Positions 31,561 through 43,389 of a stretch of DNA of 64,000 bases are shown one piece after another. The DNA is taken from NCBI GenBank assembly GCA_001632425.1, contig KV425553.1:167068-231067 (forward strand). The letters run 5' to 3'. Below the pieces are notes generated by a model, which ran no database searches, was not told where the DNA came from, and saw only the letters and a program-made list of their open reading frames with translations. Every line of letters starts with the position of its first letter. Position 1 is the first letter of the stretch. Position numbers and translations under genes: made by a program. Source of the stretch: Neolentinus lepideus HHB14362 ss-1 (taxonomy: Eukaryota; Basidiomycota; Agaricomycetes; Gloeophyllales; Gloeophyllaceae).

Positions 31561-34500
31561 ATGGACAAGGACGACTTCTACTTTGCGAAACTGAGCGAAC
31601 TGAAGCAGCCCGTTACCTTCAGGATGTAAGTCTCGTCGACTTTGCATGCATGCAGCGAAGCTGACACCATCGTAGCTCCCAACTAGAAGGAACAAGACCA
31701 AAGAAGTCATTCACTGAGCTGTTAGAGAAACCCGAATTACGATTCCATGGCGTGCAGCAATCGTAAGCATAGCTAGTTCAGTACCAATTTTGCTAGGCTG
31801 AATAGCGTCGGGAGGATGAAGGACACTCTCCGACTTATATGTGACGTGCCAGCTCGTGGCCGATAACAAGCCTCTTACGGCACCCTTCCGCACCTCATTC
31901 AAAGCGTTCAAGAACAATTATATGTGCGTGTTCTATGCTCATATGTACTCGATTTTGACCCCCATGAGATCTCTATAGCTGGAACGAATGGATCACCTTA
32001 CCCATCCGGTACTGCGACCTTCCCCTAAGCTCACAGATCACCTTCACGGTTTGGGACATCGCTGGACCGCGCTCTGCTGTCCCGGTCGGCGGGAGCACTT
32101 TCAGGATGTTCGGGAAGAAATGGTATGCAGCAGCCAGTCACGAATATCCAAGACTTGCTTAGGTATAAGTTGTAGGACGCTCCGGAGAGGCAAGCATCGC
32201 CTGCTGCTGTGGCCTGACCGAGAGGCGGATGGGTCGGTGGAGACGACTACACCGAGTAAGCTCGGGACGCGGGATGAGATGGGGAGGCTTGAGAAGGTGA
32301 GTGCCTCTCCTTGTATGCGCTCCACCCGGCCACTTATGGATCCGGTCATGCGGAATAGCTTGTCAAGAAGTACGAACGCGGCGACCTCCCCGTATCCGAC
32401 TGGCTCGATAATCTCGCGTTCCGAAAGATGGAAGAGATTCACGCAGTAAGTAGTCAGATGCATTCGGTCGATATCTAAGCATTTATCGTCTCGTGCCAGG
32501 CAGAAACCGAAAAATCCGACAATCTCTACATATACATCGACATGCCCCGCTTCAACTTTCCTGTCATCTTCAGCGAGCCCGTATGTATCTCTCCTCTTCA
32601 GGTCTTCCGTCTACCCTTAATTACCGGATCTCTCATTGCAACCCGTTCCATTAAACAGGAAGCCCCTGCTCCCTCCACCTCCACGTCGTCGGCGGTTCCC
32701 ACTGCCCCAGGCCAACCATCCACATCTACCTTTAGCTTAAGCGATAGCACTCATCTGTGGGCGATAGTGGACCCCGAGGTTGCGCGCGAGAACCCAGTGG
32801 AGGATAAACATCGCAGGCTGGTGCGGAGTCATCGCAGCGGGCCGTACGATCGCGAGTTGAAGCCAAATGCGAAGATACGCGATGAGCTATCTGTATGCGC
32901 CTCTTATCACTACGCATTGATTCGCACTTACTTCTCTTCCCTCTCACCAACCAGCACATCCTCGACTACTCTCCTGCGCACCGCCTCACCTCCGAGGAGA
33001 AAGATCTCATCTGGAAATTCCGCTTCTATCTCACGCGTGACCGGCGCGGGCTTACCAAGTTCCTCAAGGCCGTCACCTGGCGCGATGCCGCGGAGGTGAG
33101 GCAGGCGGTGGAGGAGCTCCTGCCGATGTGGACTGAAATTGATGTGGACGATGCGTTGGAGTTGCTAGGGCCGGGGACGGTTGATTCGAGGGTGAGGGCT
33201 TTTGCGGTAAGGCAGCTGGGGAGGGCGCCAGATGATGTATGTTGCGTTTCTTTGTTTCCCAAAGACTAACATTAATGCAGTGTATAGGAATTGATGCTAT
33301 ACCTCCTCCAACTAGTGCAGGCGTTGAAATTTGAGAGCGTTGCGAGCGAGCAGCGCTCTTCGCGTTCCGCAGCAAGTGTGATCTCCTACGAAGACAGCGG
33401 TCTGGCGGACTTTCTCATTTCCCGAGCTGTTCAGAACTCAGTCCTGGGGAACCGGTTTCATTGGTACTTGATGGTGGAGATTGCGCTGGAAGACAAGGTG
33501 ATGGCGAAGATGTATGGGAGAGTGGACTGGAATTTTATGCAGAAGATTCTCGAGGTGCGCTCAGTCCAGTCGTTCCGATGAACTAGTTCATTGATGTCGC
33601 TGTAGTCAGAAAATGGAGCAGAGAGGAGGCACGCGATGTTAAGACAGGCAGAACTCGTGGCGACGCTGGCCAAACGCGCGAGGGACCTGAGGACGAGCAA
33701 AGATCCTAGACCGAAGAAGATCGAGAAGCTACGCTCCTTTCTTGCGGATTCAAAGCACGGGCTCGCATCAATGCAGCCGCTCCCCCTTCCACTCAACGCC
33801 AAATACGAAGTGACGGGCATTATCGCAGACAAATCGTCTGTATTCAAATCAAACCTATTCCCAATGTTGCTGTACTTCCAGTGTGCCGACGGCAGCGAGT
33901 ACCCCGTGATCTTCAAGGACGGCGATGATATGCGCCAGGATCAACTAGTGATACAGCTTTTCACGTTGATGGATCGGCTGCTGAGGAAAGAGAATCTGGA
34001 CCTGAAGTTGATTCCGTACGATGTGCTGGCGACAGGCCCCTTGCAGGGGATGGCGCAGTTCGTGCCGAGTAAGACAATCGCGGCGATTGTGAGCGAGCAT
34101 GGGACGTTGTTGAATTATTTGAGGGCCAATTATCCGGATGAGGGAAGTGTTGGCACGTATGGAGTCGAGCCAGGGGTGATTGACACGTTTGTGAGGAGTT
34201 GTGGTGAGTGAATGGAATGCTCTTTGGAGGCATCGAGGCTCATCTGGGTTTAGCTGGGTATTGCGTGGTCACGTACATCCTCGGAGTGGGGGATCGGCAT
34301 CTGGATAATTTATTGTTGACGCCAGACGGTACGTGAAATGATGTGGTCGCGTCTGCATGTGTTTGACCAACTATTTGTGTAGGGCATTTTTTCCACGGTA
34401 AGCTGGACAAGAGTCCGCCTCGCTCCTGATTCTCACATTTCTCCAGTGGATTTCGGTTACATCCTTGGTCGAGACCCTAAGCCCTTCCCTCCTCCTGTCA

Positions 34501-34820
34501 AGGTATGCAAAGAGATGGTCGACGGCATGGGCGGCGCGCAGTCTACGCACTATGCGCGGTTCAAGAACTTCTGTTTCACGGCGTTCACCATCCTGCGCAA
34601 GTCCGCGAATTTGATTCTAAACTTGGTCATGCTCATGGTCGACGCCAACATTCCGGATATCAAGCACCGTGATGTGCATGAACAGATTCAAGATAAGTTT
34701 AGACTGGATCTTACGGAGGAGGAGGCGATCAAGCATTTCGAGGCGCTGCTCAATGAGACATCGTATTTCACGGCGGTGCTGGATCGTATTCACGACTTGG
34801 CGCAATACTGGAGAAGTTAA
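31561..34820 (+). CDS. VPS34: Phosphatidylinositol 3-kinase, class III
   Basis: Makes PI3P on endosomes and autophagosomes with Vps15/Vps30. About 14 exons give roughly 845 residues. The start [20 protein letters not shown] is followed by the C2 domain ([44 protein letters not shown]), a Ser/Thr/Pro linker near 32660-32760, the helical domain ([21 protein letters not shown]) and the kinase domain. The ATP lysine is in [15 protein letters not shown], the catalytic loop is [13 protein letters not shown], and DFG is in [12 protein letters not shown]. The end is HDLAQYWRS, as in other Vps34 proteins. A 15-nt micro-exon (34383-34397) lies just before DFG. Its 5' flank lies inside the inverted duplication, and a fragment of it is copied at 45580. 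Confidence 0.93.
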
Positions 34821-35118
34821 GGAAGCTGTGGCCGTTCCCGGCTGCTGTAGACGTGATCTTCGGTATGCTGGCATGTATTTTATGCTCGCTACGAGCTTGT
34901 ATTGGATAGAGCAAACCATATTTTATCCTCGACGACACGGATGGTCTCGGATGGCGTATTCAAGTTGGTTATGAAGTACGCCACATTACCTAGCGTCCGG
35001 AAGTGCATCCCGAACGCGTTGGGAAGATCTCCATTGGCCGCAGCAACAACTGTTTTCAACAATGTCTGGGCTGAAGCAGACCGGTAACCTGCCAGGCTAA
35101 AGTTCAGCGAGGTATCGC

Positions 35119-37496
35119 TTACCCGGGACGTATATGCTTACCCCCAGTGTCATCTCGAGTTTTGATAGCAAGAACCGTTCCAAGAGTCATGACTTCCTTG
35201 ATATGATCCAGTTGGGATATCGTTTCGACAAAGTTTTGGTCCCAGACACTGAAGACAGCAGGATCGCTGTCTTCGGATGTAGCCCACTTCGCCTTCATAC
35301 TTTGCCACTTCTCACTTGTCGTGATCTTCGTGAGCATCTTCAAGGTCTCATTTGCTACCTCGCAGCCTATCGGGTGGGCTGTGTAGCTATGCCCATGAAG
35401 CAGAGCGTCGGTCTTGTTATCGCTCAGGAAGGCTTGGAATATCTCATTTGACGCGAGAGTGATCGCCAACGGCAGCAAACCACCAGTCAAGACCTTTGCA
35501 TGGACAGAGATGTCCGGATTCACACCCAGCAATGGGCCGCAGGTCTCCATCCCTAAGCGGTAGAGGCCTACAAAGACTTCGTCAAATATGACAGGTAAAG
35601 TCCTCGAGGACTCTCCTTCTCGGACAGAGTCGACCAGGATACGTTGGAATAAAGGATCGACGAAGATCATACCACCAGCGCCCATGACAAGCGGCTCTAA
35701 GACGAGAGCAGCTAGCACGGGGTTCTCTTTCTCTTGGAGACGGCACAAAGTACGGCGTATATAAGTGCGATAGATAGATGCCAAGGGCGAATCCAGTCGT
35801 TTGTTCACAGCATACGCTTGTGACAAAGAGTCAAGAATGATCTCGTCCGTGGAATGCTCAGCTATAATCGACTGGGGAACAGTGATATGGACTTCGCCCT
35901 TGCGTATAGCAATATAAGGCGGATCGAACCAGTAGCCTTTAGCATTGTGCCATTCGCATGTGTAGACGCCTTCCTCACATGCATCCATAGCGCCAATCGT
36001 GTCGCCGTGGTAGCTTCCTTTCAAGCCCAATACCCCTAGATTCTTCCTGTCTGCCATATCGAGAGGCGGAGATTGCTTCATCGCAAAGACGCGTAACGCC
36101 ATCTTGAGTGCAATCTCCATACCAGTGGAGCCGTCATCCGAGAAAAATGCCCGAGATGCCCAGCCTTTACCTGGTCCATCCCTAACTAGACGTTCTGCTA
36201 GGTTCAAGGCTGGCAGGTGGGTGGCTCCGGGGAACATGACGTGTCCATACCGCCCAGCAGCTCGAGCAGCTGCAATGGTGAGAATAGGATTTGCGTGACC
36301 TAGAGCTTGGGTCCACCAGGATGCTGAGCCATCAAATTGGGGCTCTAACAACGAGCTGGTGGACTTCTCGGAGTCGGGTCTACGGTGACCGTTGTAGACA
36401 GTGAAAAAGTCCCCCCGAGCGCTATCAATGACATTAACGTCCTCGGCGCTCTTGAAGTGGCCGTGCTGCACGAATGGCCACCAGATGGTATCGAGAGTGC
36501 GGCCGGGCATAGAATTGAGCTCCTCGATTCTCTGAGAATGACAGTTGTCGAGATGACTAAGCACGTCGAAGATGACCCCTTCTTGTGAAGGCGGCACTAG
36601 GTCACGGTAGTACTGCTCTGTGGCTGCGAAGTTCGCAGAAGGGTCGGCCAGACGTGGTGGGGGAGGATCAACTGTAGCGACATCGACACCTTTTTCCGCG
36701 AAGTATGGAGTAAGGTACTCTCCGTTTCGATAGTACTCGTCTTTGAAGAGCAAAATACTATCCACGATGTATCCACGCAGTATCAGAGACTCGTACGCAG
36801 AAATAGTGGAAGAAATACCGCCGAGCCTTGAGTCTCCAATTACTATGGTTGGTAGAAATAGCGACCTATAGCTATCTACTTGAGTGGTGCCAGAGAGTGT
36901 CGGACTGTGAATACCTCGTGGAAGGCGCGTTAGTCCCGAGTCCTTCCACCGGAATACTTGCGGTGGAATAACTCACCTCCAGCAGTTTCAACATACATAT
37001 GAGAATACGACTTTGCAGCTGAAGCATTTTTGTGGATGCGACTCGCAAGTGCCTGCACGAACGTCTCATCTGAAGGAACAAGGATCTTCCAGTGCGGTCG
37101 CAGCGTCAATAACCATAGCATTAAAGCAAAGTGCAGAGAATCGCCCAACCTCTGTCTGCCCTTTATCAGCCTCAAGCTTCACAGCAAGATGAGGACTCAA
37201 AGGTTCAGAGAACCGGTATAGACAAGAAGCATGAAGACGGTCTGCATTAGCTCCAATGTAGCGTTTGACATGCCTAGTATATAGGATATGAGCTGAGGAG
37301 ACGACTTGAAGATAGACACTCGTAACTCGTCATCGGCCTCTTCGATAGGCCCTGTGCTGACTGGTTTCAAGTAGTAGACTCTTTCGTAAATACTTGCTGA
37401 TGCCCGAACGAGAGCCGAGGTTAGCATCGTCTTTCCGACGTCGGTGTTGGCTCCAAAGACCTGGTGTACCCGGAGGTTCTTGAATAACAAAGACAT
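35119..37496 (-). CDS. Bifunctional dethiobiotin synthetase / DAPA aminotransferase (BioD-BioA fusion)
   Basis: Two consecutive biotin-pathway steps in one chain. The BioD part starts MSLLFKNLRVHQVFGANTDVGKT (P-loop) and continues with YLKPVSTGPIEEADDE/HVKRY, CLYRFSEPLSPHLAVKLEAD, SHMYVETAGG and GDSRLGGISSTISAYESL. The BioA part (from about 36600) has WWPFVQHGHF, SWWTQALGHANP, SDDGSTGMEIALKMA, SYHGDTIGAMDA, DEVFVGLYRLG, and the PLP lysine in AKVLTGGLLPLA. Three introns are inferred in the BioD half (one donor is GTTACG); most of BioA is one exon ending at 35119. The fusion is the usual arrangement in fungi and plants. About 780 residues are expected. Confidence 0.9.
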
Positions 37497-37710
37497 CGCT
37501 ACCAGCTCGCTACGATGGCATGTCTTGTAAAAGGACGAGAGCAAGTACCGTAGTGGCGGACGCGTCCGAAGAAGTCCGAACCTCCTCGGACAAGACGCGT
37601 CTGTGGCTGGGAGCCTGTATCCTCCATGTCTTCGCCTTTCTATTTCCCGTCGAACGCTCTCGAGAACGTATCAGAACGGACCAGAGAATGTCTAGAACGT
37701 CTGAGAATTC

Positions 37711-38697
37711 ATGAACGCGAGAAAACAGACCTGTCCGTTCGTTAATCTATCCCATTCCACAAGCGCTGAATGACTGACGGCGCTCTTGCTCAATGTGATT
37801 TATAGAACATCGTATCCATCGACTAAACTGGCTGCTGTCCTTGTACTACTTTTTGAGAGAGCGGGAGAGCTTCGTGTACTTCTCACGACGCGATCCAAGA
37901 GCCTTCGCTCCCACCCTGGCCAAACCGCACTACCTGGAGGCAAAGTCGACGAGACTGACGTCGATATCGTCGCGACTGCCGTCAGTCGATATATTTTTGT
38001 ATCCATTTGCTGAACCTGGATGTGCTTATAGTATCGAGAAGCACATGAAGAAGTTGGGCTACCTCTGAACTCGCCACACATATACACTCTGTGTTTGCTT
38101 CGCCCGTTCCTCTCCTCATCGAAGCTCTTTGTCACGCCAGTGGTTGCCTTTCTGACGGATCTGTCTATCCTTGATAACCTTCGAGCCAATCCTACCGAAG
38201 TTGATTGCATCTTCAGCCACCCTCTGGAGGCCATCCTGGATCCAACAATAGCTAGGAAAGAAGCCTTGGTACCCATGGGAAGCGAACACTGGCCCTATGA
38301 AGTCGAGCTACATGTGCGCATACAATTACGTATTGTCCTGCGATTATCAGCTTAGTGTAGCCCAGAGCACCACAGACACCGTGCTCAGCTGGCTCAATGA
38401 TGCCACATATCGCATGCATCGGTTCCGCAGTTCCGCTTCACCAATCAAGGGGCTGACTTCGGAAATCCTGGTAAGCGCAACCGTAAAGTAGCATATACGT
38501 GATTGCTGACCTTTCTCGACATGATAGACGACAACCGCTGAGATAGCGTTCGCTCGACCACCGACCTACGAACGTTACGCTTCTGGACAGATTCAGGAGT
38601 TTCCTATGTTGTATCGCATTCTCAAGGATTCTGGGATCAGCAGTCGTGCCGTGATGGCAGCTAGCACGCCGACTTCTGGAGCGGTGACGCCAGTATA
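37711..38697 (+). CDS. Nudix hydrolase, peroxisomal CoA-diphosphatase (PCD1)-like; in-frame TGA near the start
   Basis: Coenzyme A/NADH diphosphatase family. SRLA-like TKLAAVLVLLFERAGELRVLLTTR is followed by SHPGQTALPGGKVDE, and, after an intron, YREAHEEVGL; together these form the Nudix box (Gx5Ex7REUxEExGU). PFLSSSKLFVTPVVAFL and HRFRSSASPIKGLTSEIL are typical of Pcd1. The last exon ends at a TAG (38697). Three introns. Upstream of the conserved part the only in-frame ATG (37711) is followed by TGA at codon 21 (37771), so the start is doubtful: an unseen intron, another start, or a recent null allele. It is convergent with the small hydrophobic gene at 38845. Confidence 0.72.
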
Positions 38698-38844
38698 GAC
38701 TTCCAGCTTTGTGAATGTACCAGATGACGGATGAAATATCTTCTACAATTATACAGATTACAACGACATGCGGATATCATACGATAATCGTCAGATCATC
38801 AATTACATCACGGAAAACAGAGGTTCATTAGAGGCTTGAAACAC

Positions 38845-39290
38845 CTAGTAGGTGGTAGCCGGACCCGTACCCGCCATCCCTGGCCCAGTTCCAACCCCTC
38901 CACCAGTCAATCCTCCTCCCACGCCTGGGCCAGCACCAGCACCCGACAAAGGTCCTCCGGCAGACCTTCTTCCGAAAAGCCCTCCGTTACCCCAGTACGT
39001 GTGCGTACCGGTTCGATACGGGCCTCCAGCGAAGCACCTGCAGCACAAGATGTCGAAGATTATGTCGAAGATGCCGATTATTATCTGTTGCACGCTCAGC
39101 ACGATGGCACATGCATGATGTTTGAGATTGCACTTACGGTGGCAATAACGCCGACGATGGTCGAAACGATCGCCACGACGCCTGCAACGACGGCGGTGAT
39201 AGCGCCGGCGATGGTAGAAATAATGATACCCTGTCAGGCGGTCAGTTCAGCGGTGATGATGGAACTTGATAGGTATCGAAAACGGACCAT
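38845..39290 (-). CDS. Small hydrophobic MG-start protein, Gly/Pro-rich tail (family unrecognised)
   Basis: Three exons give 111 residues. Exon 1 contributes only the ATG (39288-39290); the intron starts directly after it. Exon 2 (39138-39230) encodes a 31-residue hydrophobic helix, GIIISTIAGAITAVVAGVVA..., and exon 3 (38845-39084) begins IIIGIFDIIFDILCCRCFAGG and ends in a Gly-rich tail. Gly at position 2 would allow N-myristoylation, and CCRC could be palmitoylated. Intron positions and phases are identical to the gene at 48457-49010, so the two are paralogues. I do not recognise a function; such small hydrophobic proteins occur in Agaricomycetes as hypotheticals. Confidence 0.72.
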
Positions 39291-39589
39291 TTTGAAATAT
39301 TCAAGATTATACAGTCGTGATGCTTGCTATGAGGGGGTATAACTCTGTAAATGTTTGTCTGTACTGAGGGAACCAGTACGACGCTTAAATAGGTCGTTAT
39401 TGCGACCATGACGTCGTCTATGAGGTGTTGAGTAGTTCTCTTAAGTTTGTATGCTCCGCGCGCGCTGGCTTGTTCGGTGGGAGGGAAGCCGTAGCTTGGA
39501 GAAAGGGGGAGACACCGTGGAGGAGCGCCTACTAGAGTAATGGAACGCGTGACGTCACGGCTGATTGTGGCGCTGGTACGCTGAAAGTG
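39291..39589. promoter_or_regulatory. Promoter side of the small hydrophobic gene
   Basis: No gene. It ends where the right arm of the inverted duplication begins. Confidence 0.35.
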
Positions 39590-41116
39590 CGAAGTCCAAC
39601 TTTAAAATTTCCCACGATCTACCTACGCAAATCACTGGCTGTGAAATATCGAGTCTCACCAGCGCGAAATCAGCGTTAATCCCCTTCGCTGTTCTCGACC
39701 AAGAGCTATGGTTCCTCTGAAGACTATAAGGGTATTGCGGAAGTAGTAGAAGAGATCCTCGGGGACAAGTACCATCAGAGCCGTTCTCACTTACCCAAAA
39801 ACATGGCCTAACGAAGATCGTCTCCTGACCAGCAAGAACACAATGTATGTTGCGGTCAAGAACAGAGGCTTAGGCGGCGAATACCAGTTCTCTAGTTCGA
39901 AACGACATATGAAACCGGGATGACCACCACTTGTTTTCCAGTAAACGGTACGTATCTGCTGCTATCCTCGTTTGGGCTCGACATCTGCAGGATATTTCGA
40001 AGAATGCTAGGAGACAGTGGCGGAAAAGCTATAGTACATCTCCTGGAGTCCACTTGAATGATGTACTTCCTTTGGCCATTTAGGCGCGTGCAATCTCATA
40101 CATCTCCTCAGGACTGCGGCATCGATCACTCCTAATTATTGTAAGACCTGACTGGCTACACCTGGACTTACTGGCTTTTGTCGTCGATGGACCTCCAAGG
40201 ATGCATGGTGCATATGCATGTCGATAATCAAAGGCGCAGGTGTCCTTTTCGCAGCTATTCAAGAGCGGTCAGAGAACCTGTTCTGCACTCGGCCAACTTC
40301 CCCTTATCCGACGCGGAAGGATTGCGATGTACAGTCTCGCTTATGTTTATCCCGTATTCAATCTCTGACCGTCGCTTATCCCTTGGACCTACCACATTTC
40401 GATAAAACCCTGTTCGACTCTGCACTACGAGGGGTGTTGTGTAACTACCCAAGAGCTACGACACCTCAACCTTGGTGTCCGTAGAGACAACGGATCACAG
40501 CTAGAAGTGCGAAGTGTAAGTCAGGGCCGGTGCTGAGGTTCGGAAGCTCTCCAATTGTGTGTCACGTCGAAATATTTATGAAACAGCGTTGCACTGATTT
40601 ACTTGGTAATGGACCAGAGATCACGATATCGTTGATGAGTTGATGTCGAGAACTCCCCGCTGAGAGAAGTGATGCCTACGCTCTGAGGGCAGTCCTATGG
40701 AATGCTAACCCGACATGTCCACCAGCGTAACTCGGCCAATGTCTACTTCATGTTTCATCAGCGATATCATGAACAAGGGTTGCCGTTGAAGCGTATGATG
40801 CTTGCCGTCCATTTCGTATATAAGAAGCCGAACCACGATGCAGGCCCAGATATTCTAACCCTCTTGGTCCAAAATAGCAAAAGCCCCTGGTCCAGACAAC
40901 AGGGGCTAATACCATTTCTATCCTTCAGAGTAAAACTCTCCCTCACCTTCAGACACGCTCTGCCTCAACTGATTCCCCGGTAATGTCGAACATACTCGCC
41001 GACGACGCGCGTCGTAGACGTAAAGCGGAAGCGGAGGTCCATGACTTACGCGTTCGTGTATAAAAAGCGTCTAGGCTGGTGGCCTGAAGCATATCGCGAC
41101 CGCACTTCAGTAAACC
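39590..41116. other. Right-arm copy of the decayed segment upstream of the oxidoreductase
   Basis: Mirror of 29986-31523, diverged by scattered substitutions and small indels. No intact gene. Its last 100 bp carry the TATA-like tataaaaagc and the gacgcgcgtcg palindrome of copy C. Confidence 0.5.
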
Positions 41117-42238
41117 ATGAGAGCAGCAGTCTTCAACTCAACTAAGCCATCTCCCCCCTACCTCGCCCTCACCGACATCCCCTCCCCCGTCGCTACCCCG
41201 GGGTCCATCGTAGTCAAGGTCCTCGCCTCCTCCGTCCTCACCTACGCCGAGGAGTTCTTCAATGGCACGCGCACTTACCCTAGCCTCCTTCCTTACGTCC
41301 CGGGCTGGGGTACAATCGGTGTCGTCAAATCTGCTGGACCCGACGTCGCCAACCCACTTCTGCAACCCGGGTCCGGGCTGCTCGTATTCTGTGACTGCAC
41401 CATCCGCGCACGAGATGACTCGTACTCCACCAAGCTCATGTTGCAGGGGCTTGTTGCGCGTGACGAACGCGCACAGAAGGTGCAGAGCGTCTTCAGAAAT
41501 GGCAGCTGGGCAGAGGAGATCCTCGTTCCAGCCGAGAACGTCTATCCGCTGCCGGCTTCTCTCGTCTGGGACCAAAAGCTGACCCCAGCAAAGCTCACCG
41601 CGCTCTCCGCGCTCGTGGTCCCCTTTGGTGGGCTATGCGACGGTGACCTCTGCGTCGGCTCCACCGTCGTCATTACCGGTGCGACAGGGCACTTTGGCAG
41701 TGGCGCCGTCGCGGTGGCGCTCGCTCTCGGGGCACGCAAAGTCATTCCATTGGGGCGCTCTCCTGCCAGACTGGCCAAGCTAGGGAAAGCGTTCAATAAC
41801 ACACCGCGTATCGCACCCGTCCTCCTCACTGGCGAGCCTGCCACTGACGAGAAGGCTATCAGAATCGCAGCGGGTGAAGGGTTCGCTATAGATGTTCACT
41901 TCGATATTCTTCCCCCATCCGCCTCTCCCTCCCTGGTCCTCACAGCTTTACACACCCTCCGCCCAGGCGGGACGTGCATTCTCATGGGCGGCGTCGCCGG
42001 TGATGTGCCGATCCCCTACGGAGAGATGATATTCAAAGGCATCACGGTCAAAGGTGTGTTCATGTGTGAAAGGACGCACTTTCCCAAGATGCTGGGGCTG
42101 GTGGAGTGCGGATTACTTGATTTAAGTATGTTTGATGTGAAGAGTTTTAGGCTGGAGGAAGTGGAGGAGGCGGTGCAGGCCGCGAAGGAACGGGCGGGGG
42201 CATTTGAGCACACGGCGGTTGTCTGCGGGGAACTGTAG
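41117..42238 (+). CDS. MDR-superfamily oxidoreductase, copy C
   Basis: Intact, 373 residues, single exon, mirror partner of copy B. Dinucleotide loop VVITGATGHFGSGAVAVALA. Distinctive residues are AEEFFNGTRTYPSLL, LVARDERAQ, LPASLVWDQKL, SALVVPFGG and GVFMCERTHF. The 3' part (MIFKGITVKG, VVCGEL) agrees with B and D. Confidence 0.85.
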   Translation: MRAAVFNSTKPSPPYLALTDIPSPVATPGSIVVKVLASSVLTYAEEFFNGTRTYPSLLPYVPGWGTIGVVKSAGPDVANPLLQPGSGLLVFCDCTIRARDDSYSTKLMLQGLVARDERAQKVQSVFRNGSWAEEILVPAENVYPLPASLVWDQKLTPAKLTALSALVVPFGGLCDGDLCVGSTVVITGATGHFGSGAVAVALALGARKVIPLGRSPARLAKLGKAFNNTPRIAPVLLTGEPATDEKAIRIAAGEGFAIDVHFDILPPSASPSLVLTALHTLRPGGTCILMGGVAGDVPIPYGEMIFKGITVKGVFMCERTHFPKMLGLVECGLLDLSMFDVKSFRLEEVEEAVQAAKERAGAFEHTAVVCGEL

Positions 42239-43293
42239 ATTATGGAGGGCGGATAGCTGGCAAATTATTCTTTCAAGGTTAAATTGAATGGGTTGTACAC
42301 AGGACTATTAATCACGTACGGAGGAGACAAGTCGATATGCCTCCCAGACACCAAGCATGGATGTGCGATGAATTATCCTGATTTTTGTCATTGATATTCC
42401 GAGATCCAGTTCTACAGAAACGAACTGACCACCGTTTGCATTTCTTGTACAAGGACCAGATTGTATTGTGCCGATACTTCAGCATCTTTCCCATAAGGTA
42501 AACGAATATGTCTCGGACTCGAATACGGGAGTCAGAATGAGGACCAATGGACGTTCACTTCGACATTCTTCCCCCATCCGCCTCGCCCTCTAGACTGATC
42601 TTCACAGCCTTACACACCTTCCGCCAAGGGCCCCAGGGGTGCGTGCAGTCTCATGCATGACTAGGGCTGTGGGTGGTGAGTGACGTACTCTCTTGATTGT
42701 GGCGTGGTGGTTGACGGATGTCGCGTCGTGTTCATAAACTCAAAGAACCTCAGGCTGATCTACGTCCATGCACTATACAATAGCTGCTCGGCTGCAAACG
42801 TTTCGAGTGGAAATTCCTCAAACATCATTCTCAATAGATTTGCACAAAAATTCTAATATTATTGGTTTCCCCGAGGCCCTGTCCTACATCGAGGCTCCGA
42901 TGTTAAGTGAAAAACTCAGGACGAATTATTCACCGTACTCTACCGGTGTGGCGCTTTACTCAACGTTGCCAAATGTTACTCATCATGTGATGTCGAGTGT
43001 CACGGTCACTTGAGTGGGTGCTAATTCGATATGGAGTGCGCTTGTGGAGGATGGGAAACGTTTCCTGCACAACACAAGGACTTTGTCCTAAGGAAGATAG
43101 TTCGAGCCTAGAGGGCGTCCGAGGGGCTGGTAGCTCATCTTGCATCTTACTGGCCACCCCTCGCATTAGCAGGATCGCGAATGTATCATTACTCTCACTA
43201 CCAAGAAGAGCATCAACGGATAAAATACAGTGGCGTGCACTAGGCAGTGCTTTTGACATAATCAAATCAATATATGCGAACCAAATACACCTA
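42239..43293. other. Duplicated intergenic segment between copies C and D
   Basis: Mirror of 27816-28863. It contains the matching oxidoreductase scrap at about 42546-42645 and no intact gene. Confidence 0.55.
42546..42645 (+). pseudogene. Truncated oxidoreductase fragment (right arm)
   Basis: Reverse-complement partner of the fragment at 28458-28555, with the same internal deletions. It was therefore already truncated when the arms were formed. Confidence 0.75.
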
Positions 43294-43389
43294 CGCATGT
43301 AATCAGGGCGCAACGAACTTACCTGTACCGAGGCCAAACAGTCAACGTTTCGCAATTAAGGACTCGCAGCTAGTCGATGTCCACGTACC
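43294..43389 (-). pseudogene. Copy of ILV5 last intron/exon (right-arm tandem joint)
   Basis: Reverse complement of the ILV5 3' end, disrupted, ending at ccacgtacc|atctgccgctg. It is the mirror of the joint at 27160, and no transposon is present at the site occupied at 27260. Confidence 0.85.
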
